DNA of 64,000 nucleotides from Cryptomeria japonica. Its lineage: Eukaryota > Streptophyta > Pinopsida > Cupressales > Cupressaceae. The notes beneath the pieces are model-generated. The model saw nothing but the letters and a program-made list of their open reading frames with translations. It had not been told where the DNA came from and searched no databases. How positions within the stretch are numbered: position 1 is the first letter of the stretch; the number at the start of each line of letters is the position of its first letter. Shown here piece by piece: positions 12,300-24,052 of this stretch. The position numbers and the translations under genes were made by a program. The stretch covers positions 462,501 through 526,500 of the forward strand of contig NW_026728903.1 of assembly GCF_030272615.1 (NCBI RefSeq). The letters run 5' to 3'.

Positions 12300-12442
12300 T
12301 AAAAGACAAAACCCCATGTGAGGAAAAAGTCCCCCCCATATGAGAGAAGAAGAAGAAGAGAGACTAAGAAGCCCCCCATCAATGTGGAATCTGCACCAAT
12401 GATAGAAGCTCAAAGATGACTGAAGAAACTTCTCCATGAACG
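12300..12442 (-). other. Element D 3' interior, continued
   Basis: GACAAAACC..GAGGAAAAAGTCCCCCCC matches the reverse complement of copia C around 35345-35430, so D resumes here after S2. Non-coding. Confidence 0.7.
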
Positions 12443-12851
12443 TCAAACCACATTCCTCCCCTTAGGAAGAAACAAAACCGAAGGTGTATCCAGAAAGTAT
12501 CCCCAACCATGAATGGAAGATGAAGCAAAAATACTCATGATGAAAGGAATCTCTGAAAACTGCTCAAGTGTCTCCATGTCGATGTTGAAGGTTACCCCCT
12601 CCAAAGGTGGTAAACTATGCCACACTGCTGAAAAACATACTCCAAGATCTAGTGGAGATAAAGGTAGCACAATATCCAAAGACTCATATGTCTCCTCAAA
12701 AGATAAAGAGACCTCCTCCAATTGTTGTATAAAAGTATCCACAATCATGTCAACCTCTAATTATTGATCATGTACAGAATGCACAAGAGGGTCAGAGTGA
12801 TCCCTCGCAACAATCAAAGAAGGATCATCTTCATCGAAGAGAAGAGAAGAG
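12443..12851 (-). pseudogene. Element D non-pol coding stretch, second half
   Basis: A reading frame of about 130 codons on the minus strand, with one TAA near 12765, has no resemblance to integrase, RT or RNase H. It ends in LFLPKGRNVV followed by a stop. That end recalls the LPKGRKMV segment just before RT in copia C (about 33945), so the foreign stretch rejoins copia sequence there. Its first half lies at 39080-39463 on the other side of T. Acidic and Leu-rich; function unknown. Confidence 0.6.
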
Positions 12852-12877
12852 CGTGTGCACAAAGATGGTGGTCAGAA
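12852..12877 (+). repeat. Transposon T left terminal inverted repeat
   Basis: Matches the reverse complement of 39054-39079 at 25 of 26 positions. The outermost six bases, GTGCAC, are palindromic, which makes the exact end uncertain by a few bases. Confidence 0.78.
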
Positions 12878-12964
12878 AAGTGGACACCACCCAAAAAAAA
12901 TATAGAAAAACAAGCAGCACACGCGGTTTTAAAATTTGAAATTTCTGCATACATGCTTAGGTTT

Positions 12965-13130
12965 GTTCTTCTCGAGCCTAGAAAAGGTAGCGCGTAGGCG
13001 CTGCCTTTAGTAAAATAAGCATGTATGAGCTACGCCTAGGAAATTGAGCTCGTACGCCCTGCTCATAGGAAAATGAGCGTGTACACACTAATAATCCAAA
13101 TAAAACTGCGTACGTGGTGCCTGATAAAAA
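12965..13130 (+). promoter_or_regulatory. Transposon T left subterminal motif cluster
   Basis: Five spaced copies of one motif in the same orientation: AGCGCGTAGGCG (12989), AGCATGTATGAG (13018), GAGCTCGTACGCC (13046), GAGCGTGTACAC (13075) and TGCGTACGTGG (13107). The right end carries the same motif inverted. Known DNA transposons use such subterminal repeats as transposase-binding sites; that role is inferred here. Confidence 0.65.
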
Positions 13131-13249
13131 AAAGTTTTAAGAAAAAAAACTGGGTCTCATTTACTCATGAATAGCGCATTTTTAACTTTGTTTTTTCCCC
13201 ATTTCCTCTCCTAAACTGCGAATGGGGTGCTCTATTTGTCCTCCAAGCT

Positions 13250-15808
13250 ATGGATCAAGGTTAGTTTTTGTTTATTTTTATCTTTCTTTCCGGTTTATGC
13301 AATTTTTTTTACATTTTGAATTTAATTTCATTAATTTTGATTAGGTTTTTTCATTTTTTGTTTCAAAAACTAGATTCTTCTAATCCAGAACAAGAACAAC
13401 CCCCAATTCCTCCTTTTGACTGCACACCCGAAACACAGGAAGAATTAATTAATCAGTTAGGACAAAATACATCTAAAATCAATAGACTGATTGTTAAATT
13501 GAAAACTTCTGAACTTGACAATCATCAATCCCTCGCCACTAGCCTAGAAAAATTAGCTAGTGGTGCCATAACTATTTCCACAAAAATTACCAAATGGGGA
13601 AGCTTTAGGGATAGGTATCGTCAATTCTATGCCAATGGGCTATCATACGATGGAGTAAAAACCAAAAATATTACTAAACAACAAATATGTGCCCCTTTTG
13701 TTGATCCCAAAACTGGTCAGCCATTACCTCTTAATGCAAAGAGGTTTCCCATACATTGGTGTACCAATGTTCAGATGAAGAATCTTTTTTGGCAGAGGTG
13801 GTGGATGGTCTTTGATGATCCACCTTGTAATAAAAATGAGGTGCCATTATATTTTTTGAGAAAAATATATTGTGAGTTTGTACTCAATGTGCGGCCAAAC
13901 TATTTTGACATGAGAGAGTTTCATGGTAGAAGTGGTGGCCCTGCCCAAGATAGACCTGGAGCCTATAGGCAATTAGCCATGGAGAGTCGCCGCCCCCTAG
14001 CACCCAAACCTAAGGTGCATCATGATATCCTATTTGAGTTGAATGAGTCGATGGATCTATAGACTCTTCAAGCGGCCACAACATTGATTGGTGCCATCAT
14101 CCAACATGGGATGTCATTAGCACACCCTATTGTATTGGATGATGAGCCATTAGAGGGCGATAGAGAGCCCATCCACCATATGTGTGTCAGTTGCTTGGGG
14201 ATATGTTTGGGGATAGATGATGCAGCCGGTGCAGATGGATCCTCATATCATTTGTGTATGATTTGCAGCTATAGATGTCAGGCTCACATGGTTGAGGATG
14301 TCACGCTGACAGATGAGTTGATGGACATGGTGTTTGCCCATGAGCCATAGGCACAGGTGTGTTGATTTGAATTCGTAACATTTTATTTATCAGTCACTTT
14401 AAATTTTTAATTACATAAATGAATTTTCATTTATACATCGATTTAAATTGAGACAAATAATATGCATTTTAGGATGCAACAACGATATCCCATACACCTC
14501 TCCCAGTTACTATAGCGGCAACTTCGATGCCTGAGGTATAAATTTTGTAACATGTTAAAATAGAATAGTACACTTTGAATTCAAAAAAATACAAGATATA
14601 CTTACTATCTTTAATGCTTGGTCCAATTTCTAGTTTGTAGGTGTTGATAGGGGATGAAATGTCCTAGATTGATGACACCACACTCTCAATGATCAATTTT
14701 GGCCTACAAGGCTATACGGTATCATATTTTGTACAACTCTTTTTATTTATTGTTTTGATGGAATATGAAAGTCATTTCATTTTAGATTTTTAAAATTATG
14801 TTTAATTTATTATCTGTAATAATATCTCATGTTAATTTTGTTTTTTTAGGGTACCCCCTCCATGTCTAGGGCTCGTCCTAAGAAAAAGAATTCCTCAAAG
14901 ATGCCAAAATGTGGGAAGAAGGTAATTGAACACATTTTTAGTTGTACTATTGTTTGAAAATGTTGAAATCAAGTATTAGTTGGGGTTTGTAGATTGATTA
15001 GTGTTTTTTGTCTATTTTACATGTATAGTGGCCATTGAGCTTTGTGGATTTGTTGAATGCATCTAATTCACCCGCGGATCAAGAGAGGGCGGAGGTATGT
15101 ATCTCTACTTTATTTTATTGATTTCAAGATTATATGCACGCGTACATGTGAACTTATGATATATTATAATCTTATAATTTTTCCATACAGGAAATATCCA
15201 TACCTATTTCATCAATAGCGAACCCTCCTCCTTGCACTGGAGAAGCATCTCAGGATCCGATACACTTTTGTTTGATATGTAAAATTAATTGTTTTTAACC
15301 TTCAATACTTATCATTATATTAATTGTATTTAATCTTTGAATATTTTTTCTATAGGTAATAGCGACAGTTTCTACATCGATGGTGAGCCATCCTCAATCC
15401 ATTGGAGAAGCATCTCAGGCATAGGTATGTCATTGTTCTCTATATTATAGATTTTAAGTGTTTTTGATATATTTACGTTAGTACATTGTATTAATTGTAC
15501 ATTTAATCTACAATAGACCCCTTTGCGGTACGACCATAACATGGATCCAATTAAGTATGTCTTCAAGAAAACTCCTAAGAGTGACAAGGAGAGGAGAGCG
15601 AAGACATTAGCTCCTACATCAACCAACGAGGTAATCTATATTTCAATTGCAAAGGAATTAAAGTTAAATGCATAGTTTTGTTGTTAATTGTGAACTATTT
15701 TCTACAAAAGAATTCTAACTTAGCTTTTGAATTGTGGTTTTGCAGCCATCTACAGAGCCACGTACTGCATCGAAGAGGCTTGATTTTGATGATCCATCAC
15801 AATTTTAG
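13250..15808 (+). pseudogene. Transposon T plus-strand gene, about nine exons, function unknown
   Basis: I do not recognise the protein. Proposed exons: 13250-13259, 13374-14356, 14473-14535, 14850-14921, 15029-15094, 15191 to about 15260, 15356-15424, 15517-15630 and 15746-15808. All but the first end on a codon boundary and are bounded by GT and AG. Exon 6 has no clear donor. The first intron splits a Gly/Asp codon after ATGGATCAAG. The large exon has a Trp-rich segment (HWCTNVQMKNLFWQRWWMVF) and two CxxC pairs near its end (MCVSCLG, LCMICSY). The tail is KRLDFDDPSQF. Three TAG stops (14060, 14348, 15422) sit where Gln is likely. Exons 6 and 7 share GEASQ and look duplicated. It converges with the transposase gene and is probably an accessory protein. 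Confidence 0.6.
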
Positions 15809-16344
15809 GATCATATAGTGTTATTTTTGGTCATAGAATGACCAATACATGTAGATATATTCTACATTTTTATTGTATATCAATTTGGACATGGCATATA
15901 CCACATTTTTGTAATACTTGTATTGACTTGGTAGACATGCCTTTTTTTATATATATAAATATTGATATTTGATCCAATAAATGTATAATGGGTTCATTAT
16001 TTTGTATTCATTGTATTTTTTGGTTGTCCTTTTATAAATATAAATGAATATTTGCATATGTAATCAACAATATGAATATAAACAACAAAAATATATGATA
16101 TAAAACATTGCAATCGTGGAATATGATTTGATAAAATTTCTAAAATGTTGAATTAACCCTACAAAACTCCTTGTATTTAGTTCATTATTGTGTATTCATT
16201 GTATTTGGTGGCTTCCCTTTTATAAATTTAAATGAATATTTTCATATGTAATCAACAATATGAATATAAACAACAAAAATCAACAATATGAATACAAACA
16301 ACAATGTGTTTTGTGCGAGAGAACCCTCACGCTCGCAATGGTCC
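15809..16344. repeat. AT-rich spacer with a duplicated segment
   Basis: Two diverged copies (about 15990-16105 and 16180-16300) share TTCATTRTTNTGTATTCATTGT, CCTTTTATAAAT and CATATGTAATCAACAATATG. Nothing coding. The first part is the likely 3' untranslated region of the plus-strand gene. Confidence 0.55.
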
Positions 16345-17935
16345 AATTTTGTTCATCGTGTGCACAAACTGACGTTGCGAGTGCATTCGGGTGGGCAAGT
16401 TTATGCTAGGCATTCCCCTGTCATGTATCCCAAATCGTCGGAACGTCGAGAGTCATACAGTATCGGTGGGATCTCTCAGTTGCCCTAAGTCCAAAAAATT
16501 GACAAAATTTGATGGACTGTTTCTTCAAATCCAGGATACATATGGTTGATCCGTTTGATCCTGTGGGGTTGCATGAGGCTCCTCTACAATGACCTATCTT
16601 AGTTTTTGATGACTCCAAGCCATTTTTGATTAGTAGCATTTTTTTTGCCTGCTCCAAAAACCGTTAGTTGCATGCAATGAAAAGTTGCAAGATTGGCTAG
16701 AATTGATTTAGTTTGTCGTGTGCACAAACCAATGTCATGAGAATGTCTGGGTGGGTAGGTTTACACTAGGAATTCCCCTGTTGTGCATCCCAAAGCACCA
16801 GAACATCGAGAGTCATTCCATACCGGTGTGATATCTCAAGTGCCTTGAGTCCAAAAAATTGTCAAAACTTGACGGACTGTTTCTTCCAATACAAGACACA
16901 TACGATCGATCCATTTGATCCCATGGGGTTTCATGAGGCTCCTCTACAATGACCTATCTCAGTTTTCGATGACTCTGAGCCATTTTTTATTAGTAGCATT
17001 TTTTTGCCTGCTCCAAAAACCGTCAATTGCATGCAATGAAAAGTTGCAAGATTGGCTAGAATTGATTGGGTTTGTTGTGTGCACAAATAAACATTGTGAG
17101 TGCATCTAGGTGGGTAGGTTTATGCTAGGCATTCCCCTATTGTGCATCCCAAAGTGCCAGAACGTCGAGAGTCATTCCATACTGGTCCGATCTCTCAAGT
17201 GCCCTGAGTCCAAAATATTGTCAAAAATTGACAGACTATTTCTTCCAATCCAAGACACATACAACTGATCAATTTGATCTTGTAGGGTCGCATGAGTCTC
17301 CTCTACAATGGCCTATCTCGGTTTTCAACGACTCCGAGCCATTTTTGATTAGTAGCATTTTTTCGCCTGCTCCAAAAACCGTCAGTTGCATGCAATGAAA
17401 AGTTGCAAGATTGGCTAGAATTGGTTTGGTTCATCGTGTGCACAAACCAAAATCACAAGCACATCCGGGTGGGTATTTTTACGCTAGGCATGCCCTTGTT
17501 GTGCATCCCAAAGCGCGAAAATGTCGAGAGTCATTCTGTACTGGTGTGATCTCTCAAGTGCCTTGAGTCCAAAAAATTGTCAAAACTTGACAAACTATTT
17601 CTTCCAATCTAGGACACATATGGTCGATCCGTTTGATCCCATGAGGTCATGTGAGGCTCCTCTACAATGGCCTATCTTGGTTTTTGATGACTCGAAGCCA
17701 TTTTTGACTGGTAGCATTTTTTTGCCTGCTACAAAAGTCATCAGTTGCATGCAATGAAAAGTTGCAAGTTGGCTAGAATTGATTTGGTTCGTTGTGTGCA
17801 CAAACCGATGTTATGAGCGCGTCTAGGTGGGTAGTTTTATGATAGGCATGCCTCTGTCGTGCATCCCAATGCACCAGAATGTCGAGTGTCATACCCTACC
17901 GATGCAATGTAGAAGTTGCTTGACAACGTTTTTGA
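16345..17935. repeat. 359-bp tandem array, about 4.4 copies
   Basis: The landmark GTTYRTYGTGTGCACAAA recurs at 16351, 16711, 17070, 17429 and 17787, giving periods of 360, 359, 359 and 358 bp. Each unit also holds CATCCCAAA, GTCGAGAGTCAT, TGAGTCCAAAA, GAGGCTCCTCTACAATG and TTGCATGCAATGAAAAGTTG. The short ORFs inside are reading frames of the repeat and are not conserved between copies. The array lies between the two convergent genes of T. Confidence 0.9.
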
Positions 17936-18540
17936 CAATTTTTTTGACAACAATGACAATTTTTGCTGAAATTGTATCTAGTCTCAATCTATGACCCCTA
18001 TGACCCGATAATGACTCAAATAATTCTCCATGATTATACAAGAATCAAGAATGGTCATGATTGACTCAGGACACATCACATATACTCAAAACATAGTCAC
18101 AAAACATTGACGCACAAAATAGTCACAAAACATTGACACACAAAATAGTCACAAAACATTGTCACATATTATTCAAAAATTTGCCTCTAAATATGGTCAA
18201 ATCAGCTCTTGGCTATTTGATTATACAAAAAAATGTCTTACAAATAATCTCATGGGCTTTTATACAAAATTTGGCATTACAATATGTGCGATTACAACTC
18301 ATCGCCATTTTAATATACAAATCATCTCATGGGATTTTATACAAAATTTGACATTACAATATGTGCGATTCAGCTCATCGCCATTTTAATATATAAAATT
18401 TGGCATGTACATATGTACAAATCAGCTCATTGCCATTTAAATATACAAAATTATGCCCCTAAACTTGTAAAATTCAGCTCATGGGCATTTATATATACAA
18501 AAAATGAATATAGAACAATTCATCGATGATTTATATAAAA
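17936..18540. repeat. Short tandem repeats next to the transposase 3' end
   Basis: ATAGTCACAAAACATTGACR occurs three times at 26-bp spacing (18093, 18119, 18145). From about 18196 to 18500 there are about six diverged copies of a unit near 60 bp, containing ATTCAGCTCATSGCCATTT and TATACAAAATTTGRCAT. No gene. Confidence 0.7.
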
Positions 18541-18572
18541 TTCTCAAAATCATTCTACTTTGAACCATAGAA

Positions 18573-21255
18573 TCAATCAAGTGAGCCTTCAGGATCGGCT
18601 CTAAACCATATTGTGTCAAGTATTGCCTCGTGGTCAGATTCACGAACTTTCCATAAAATCTTGTTATGAGGTCTACCACGATACTTCATCAAATGAATAT
18701 TTATTGCAACAACAAGGTTAGAGAAATGAAGAATATTTGTGTGTGTTTCAAAGTCCTCGAACAACCAAACATCAGAATTCTTGATAGGGTATCTCCGAAG
18801 CCATGTTCCTATCATGACAACAAACCTATTGGGTACTCAATACCCTCTCTGTCAATGATTGTGGTTGTCAATTTTCTTTTAGGCTCAACACAATGACACA
18901 AATAGTAATATTTTCCTTCTTCATTGTTCTCTTCTGCAACAACTGCATACACATGACCTACATTTTATAAAGTGTTAATTTATACCAAAAATAAAGTATG
19001 ATGTACAACAAAATGAACCAAAAAGAATACTTGCAAAAATATTAACTAAAAACCTCACTTGAATCCACTAGGTCAGATACATGGTCAAAATCCATTGATG
19101 TCTCCATCTGGCTCAATTGTAGTTCTTTGGAAATTTGATATGAATCAATGGGAACCAACGGTCTACAAGACAATTTGTCAACCCACTCTTGTGATTCACA
19201 TTCTTCCCACAAACAATACATGCATGAAGAGCAAAAACATACCATCTGTCTCGTATAAATTACTAGTGAACTTGAATTTGAACTCATAAATGAGTGCATG
19301 TCACTCAATCCTGCAACTGTACAACACTCTAGATAGTTTTCAATGTTAGATTTAGTGATCAACCAAAAATATCTACAAACCAATGACGTATGTGGATTAC
19401 CTGGACCCATCGTAGACATACACCATCGCACAATTGTTTCTGCATCTACCAACTCAGCACCACCTTCGTACTTTAATTCTTCCCTATTTAGGGCTCTTTC
19501 CACACATGCTCCTGCACCATCGTGCTCTTCCTTACCATGTCCAGCCTCAGTGAAATTCCAAAAATGTTGTACACTGCTTGTCACATGCATCCTTGTCAAC
19601 TAATAAAACATCCTTGCATTCTTGAATTGTGCAGTGCAATTATCTGACCATATTAAGTGTCGGTTGTATCATATGTTCCTTTCCCTGAAACTATCATAGA
19701 AAACTTTAAAGCATCCTTGTACAAACTTTGATGAATGAGTACAATCATCACTTATGTAGAAGTGATACTCTCTTGCAACCTTTCTATCCTCCTCTATGCT
19801 ACCATCTGCATGCATGAATGCTAAGTGTACAAAAATAGAAACTTGTGTAGAGTGATAATACATGGATTGCACTTCATTTTGAGGTTGTAGTGTATAATTT
19901 TCAGAGAGATCAACGATAGAGAAAATGGTGCCAAGAGGAAATGTGTCCTTACATAACTTGAATTGCTTATCTAACCATCGAGCTCTATGTGTATGCATTA
20001 TGTACTCATAAACTAGTTTCTCTTAAAACATTTTCATAAATTGAGTTACCTTTATATCATTTTTCACTAGCTCGCATCTCTTCAAATCTTTTCCATCTTT
20101 AACTCCATATGTGATTGTCTTGTATTTTCTGAAAGAAACTAGTCTCGTACCAATTTCATGTGTGCTCTCCAAATGTACACATCTTGGTAAATGTTGCAAA
20201 CCACCACATATAGCACAAGAACCTTTCAAACAAGGCATCTTATAATAAATGCAACCATCATGTCTATTACATACCACACTTGAAATAAATTCTCTTACCG
20301 ACTTAGGAGGTGCTTGTATATTATATTCATGCAAAACATCGTTAGTGTGCAAAGTAGAACAAATATTAGAAAAAATATCATAATGCATGGAAAATTCAAT
20401 ATGCATCCTACAACAACATGTGGTGCATATATGATTAATCTTAATATAAAAAGGTTTCGCCATTTCAAAAAATCTTTGAGAAATTCTTATTGTAGGAAAC
20501 TTTTGAAGGAATCTTTCATAAAATTTAGTTTGAGTCATATCCAAATAGTGTTTGGCATGTGGCTCACAATTTTTAGACCCAATTCGTGTTCTAACAACAT
20601 CTCTTTGGTTGGGCAATACTCTTGTGTTGTCATGCCAAAAAATTTAAATTAATGTTTTTAGTGCATCAACAACAACCTTGTCTTTGCGTGGGAGTTTATC
20701 TGAGAATGCCCAAAGAGAATTATTGTTAGGTTCATCTATTTGTTCCCGCCTCTTTAATGCTTTACTTAATGTTGTTCTACTAACATTTAATGACTTACTT
20801 GTTTTTCTTATCAAATGAAATTTTTTTATTTTCTTGCTCATTATCGTTGATGTAATGACACGTCGAGTAGCATTAGAACTTTTACTACGTGATTTTGAAA
20901 CAATAGATTGATATACATCAAATATATTTTTGACAATAGCTCTTTCACTGTTACTTTCAGATGATCTTAGGCCTAGAATTTTCATTTTCTCTCTAAAATT
21001 CAAATTTTTTATCATTTGAACAATTAATTGACATCTTGCGGTTTGATTTAAGTTTTTAAAATAGTTTCTCCATATTATTTTAACCATTCTCCTACAAGTT
21101 CGTTCATTCATTTTATTGGGCATTGACTTCAATATATTCTCATCAATGTCAATTAGAATCATATTACATATATATGTAAACAAAAGTTCATAAATAAACA
21201 AATAACCATAAATATGCATCTTATCACTATTTTTTGGAATCAAACTATTAAACAA
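18573..21255 (-). pseudogene. Transposon T DDE-type protein, probable transposase, decayed
   Basis: Read from 21255 leftward. The N-terminal part has a helix-turn-helix-like segment (KTSKSLNVSRTTLSKALKRR, about 20760). A Cys/His-rich block follows (HICTTCCCRMH, then CAICGGLQHLPRCVHLES, 20150-20420). The core has FSIVDLSENY (Asp codon 19909-19911), HLIWSDNCTAQFKNARMFY (Asp 19642-19644) and NFTEAGHGKEEHDGAGAC (Glu 19546-19548), giving D-D and D-E separations of 89 and 32 residues. A C-terminal exon from about 18960 reads GHVYAVVAEENNEEG. Breaks: a shift near 20640, TAA at 20023, TGA at 19669, TAG at 19600 (Trp in FYWLTR) and a shift near 18810. I recall similar uncharacterised plant proteins but cannot name the family. 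Confidence 0.68.
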
Positions 21256-21344
21256 TCACAATTCAAGCATTTGAAACCATGCAAAAACCAAAAACTAATA
21301 AAAACAACAATTCAATCATTTAAAATCATGCAAAAATAAAAAAT

Positions 21345-21554
21345 TCACTTACTTTTATGTATACAACAGTGATAGAAGTGCAAACATAGTTCCAGTGGGG
21401 CCTTCAATGACCTCAAAAACGTCTTTTGAGGCCATTGAGGCTCTTGGGCAACTAAAACTATGTCCATAAACCGTGTACACGCTACATTAATAACCGTGTA
21501 CGCACTGTTAGACCATAAAATGTTGACAAGCCCAACGGTATTCTTTTTTCCCAT
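21345..21554 (-). other. Possible upstream exon of the T transposase gene
   Basis: A 69-codon frame beginning MGKKNTVGLVNILWSNSAY ends at a consensus donor: on the minus strand AAAAGTAAGTGAATT at about 21342-21356. It would splice to an acceptor near 21250. It overlaps the subterminal motif cluster and has no recognisable domain, so it may be a 5' untranslated exon or chance. Confidence 0.3.
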
Positions 21555-21738
21555 TATGTACTGATAAGTAGCATGTATGCTCTACTAAGCCTAAAAAATG
21601 TTATCGTAGGGTAACGAATAATGGGAATAGTACCCCCGTACACGCTTATGAGTAATAAGTACTACGTACGCGCTCCTTTGCCTTAAAAAAGTTATGGCAG
21701 GGCAGTGAACTAATACTTTCAGTACCCCGTACGCGCTA
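21471..21738 (-). promoter_or_regulatory. Transposon T right subterminal motif cluster, inner part
   Basis: Six copies, read on the minus strand: AGCGCGTACGGGGTAC (21738), GAGCGCGTACGTAGTAC, AAGCGTGTACGGGGGTAC, GAGCATACATGCTAC, CAGTGCGTACACGG and TAGCGTGTACACGG. The orientation is opposite to the cluster at 12965-13130. The next copies lie at 38111-38216; the GA-rich array separates the two. Confidence 0.65.
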
Positions 21739-21755
21739 TTGGTAGTAGAAAAGAT

Positions 21756-21776
21756 GTGAATGGAAAGGGAGGGAGG

Positions 21777-21855
<79 letters not shown>

Positions 21856-22219
21856 GGGAGAGAGTAGGGGGGACGGTGGGAGAGAAGAAGGGGTATAGAG
21901 GAAGGAAGAGGGGAGAGGGAGAGGGAGAGGGAGAGGGAGAGAGAGAGGGAAGGTGGGGAGAGGGAGAGAGAGAGAGGGAGAGGGAGGGAAGATGAAAGAT
22001 GGTGATAGGTAGAGGGAGGGAGAGAGGGAGAGAGAGGGAGAGGGAGGGAAGATGAGAGAGGGAGATAGGCAGAGCGAGGGAGAGAGGGAGAGAGAGAGAG
22101 AGAGAGGGAGAGGGAGAGAGAGGGAGAGAGAGAGACGGGGGAGGGAAGGTAGAGAGAGGGAGAGAGGTATAGGGAGGGAGAGAGGGAGAGAAGAGGGGGG
22201 AGGGTGGGGAGGGAGAGCA

Positions 22220-22306
<87 letters not shown>

Positions 22307-22460
22307 GGGGTGGGAGAGAAGAAGGGGTATGGAGGAAGGGAGAGGGAGAGAAGAGGGGGGAGGGAAGGTAGAGAGAGGGAGAGAGGTAGAGGGAGGGAGA
22401 GAGAGAGAGAGACAAGAGGGGGGGTGGGAGAGAAGAAAGGGTATAGAGGAAGGGAGAGTG
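21756..22460. repeat. GA-rich array, segment 1
   Basis: Long (GA)n and GGGAGA runs with a longer unit, GAGAAGAAGGGGTATGGAGG, near 21888, 22316 and 22428, plus a (TA)n run at about 22222-22256. Overlapping open frames on both strands (R-E-R-E or S-L-S-L repeats) come from the repeat and are not genes. Interrupted by S3. Confidence 0.95.
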
Positions 22461-23954
22461 TGATAGTTCTGATACTTAATATAAGTACGAATCCAATAAC
22501 CAACAAGATGAGAGGGGGGGTTGAATCATACAAACTTAATCTTTCATAAAAACATCAGATTCAACCTCGGTAACATATATTTCAGTAATATATCCAAAAC
22601 TATCAAACATGCAAACTCAAAAGCATATAAATATCATAAACCTCATAACACCAGATTTAATGTGGAAACCCAAATAGGGAAAAACCACTGTGGGATTTCA
22701 GACCCACTAAGAAATATACTCTTCTAGAGTATGCTCGGTTAAAAGCAAATGCTGTTAAAGATTACAAACACATTGTTAGATGTGACCCGGTTAAGGGATT
22801 TCCCTCAGATATGCTAGGATCTTCACCTTGTTAAAGGATTTCAAACACTCAATCAGAATGTCACCTTGCTAGAGGGTTTTACAAATAAGACTGTTATGTC
22901 CACTCGGTTAAGAGATTTTCTGTTACTTCACAAAATAACAGTAATAAAATCTATTTGCAACTTCACATCTAAAATACTAAAGTAGATTCTTATTGGTTCA
23001 ATACAATCTAGACATAGAAGTAATCTTGTCCATCTGTTGGGCTTCTATACTCTGTTATTCAAATAGGTCTTCAAGCTTCTGTGCTCAGTAATCACTATGT
23101 AGCATCCCTATGCATACACTTGCTTGCATACATTGTTTATCAATAGTTTCCTATTTATAAACAATTAGGTAACCGCTTAATCTCCTTGATCACATTTCCC
23201 ATGATCAATCATAGCCATCAGATCTTCAAACTTGTCTAGGTTCAATGCATCTTTTGATCTGAAAATGTTTTACCCCGCCTAGGATCTTGCATATTAGTCT
23301 TGGAACTTCTACCAGGGTATTGCGGTTCAATCTGCACTGTAGATCTTCATGCCGACTTCTATTGCCTTAGATTCATTAACAAAGTATATTAATGGCATAC
23401 CAATCATTCAATCAGTTCCAGCTCATCAGCTTCCTTCATTAAATAACACATGCAAACATTTAATGCATTCTATTATAGCTTGGTTACAACTCGATAACAA
23501 CTCAGTAAATACTGAACTTCACTTAGTAGACATACTGCCTTCATTAACTGATAGTGATAACCTTAGGGTTTATCGACTAGGTTTTTTGCTTGATAATATA
23601 GTATAGTATTAACCTTTACAATTTACGACATATGTATGATGTTAAAATAGTCTAAAACATCATGATCTCATCATTGTCTAACTTGGTAATAGTTGCCCAT
23701 TGAATACCTTATTCATCATATTCTTCCCTGTGTCTTTTACCGACATCTTTATAATCTTCAAATCATAGTTCTCAAGATATGGCAACATCATACTGAATTA
23801 GAAAATCAATTTCTTGACATCAATGACAAAATAATAATATCAAGATAGTAAACATCCTTAATCAGTTATATCCATAATCATCAACAACCTTCTCAATATC
23901 CTTATGAAATGCCAACAATCTTTCATTGTCTGTTATAATGCTATATTGCCACCA
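22461..23954 (-). mobile_element. Solo LTR S3, 1.5 kb
   Basis: Reverse complement of S2. It runs from TGATAGTTCTGATACTT to ATATTGCCACCA, so one base of the terminal TGTTGG is changed to TGGTGG. A perfect TSD, GAGTG, lies at 22456-22460 and 23955-23959. Inserted into the GA array. No coding capacity. Confidence 0.92.
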
Positions 23955-24052
23955 GAGTGAAAGAGGGAAGGAGGGAGAGGAAGAGAGAGGGAGAGAGGAA
24001 GAGAAGAGGGGGGGAAGGGAGAGGTAGAGGGAGGGAGAGAAGAGGGGGGACG
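23955..24052. repeat. GA-rich array, segment 2
   Basis: About 100 bp of GGGAGAGA-type repeat between S3 and copia B, continuous in character with the segments on either side. Confidence 0.9.

Noticed and set aside
16345-17935. The 359-bp repeats as a CRISPR-like or coding array
   Set aside because: Units are long and contiguous without spacers, frames are not conserved between copies, and the setting is plant nuclear DNA.
21591-22549. Long ORFs on both strands coding Ser-Leu or Arg-Glu repeats (also at 28935-29339 and 36028-37099)
   Set aside because: They come from (GA)n and GGGAGA repeats, which have few stop codons in any frame; no real protein is implied.
10768-23954. The 1.5-kb inverted pair as terminal inverted repeats of one giant transposon
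   Set aside because: Each copy has its own TSD (GTATG and GAGTG) and TG...CA-type ends, so they are independent solo LTRs.
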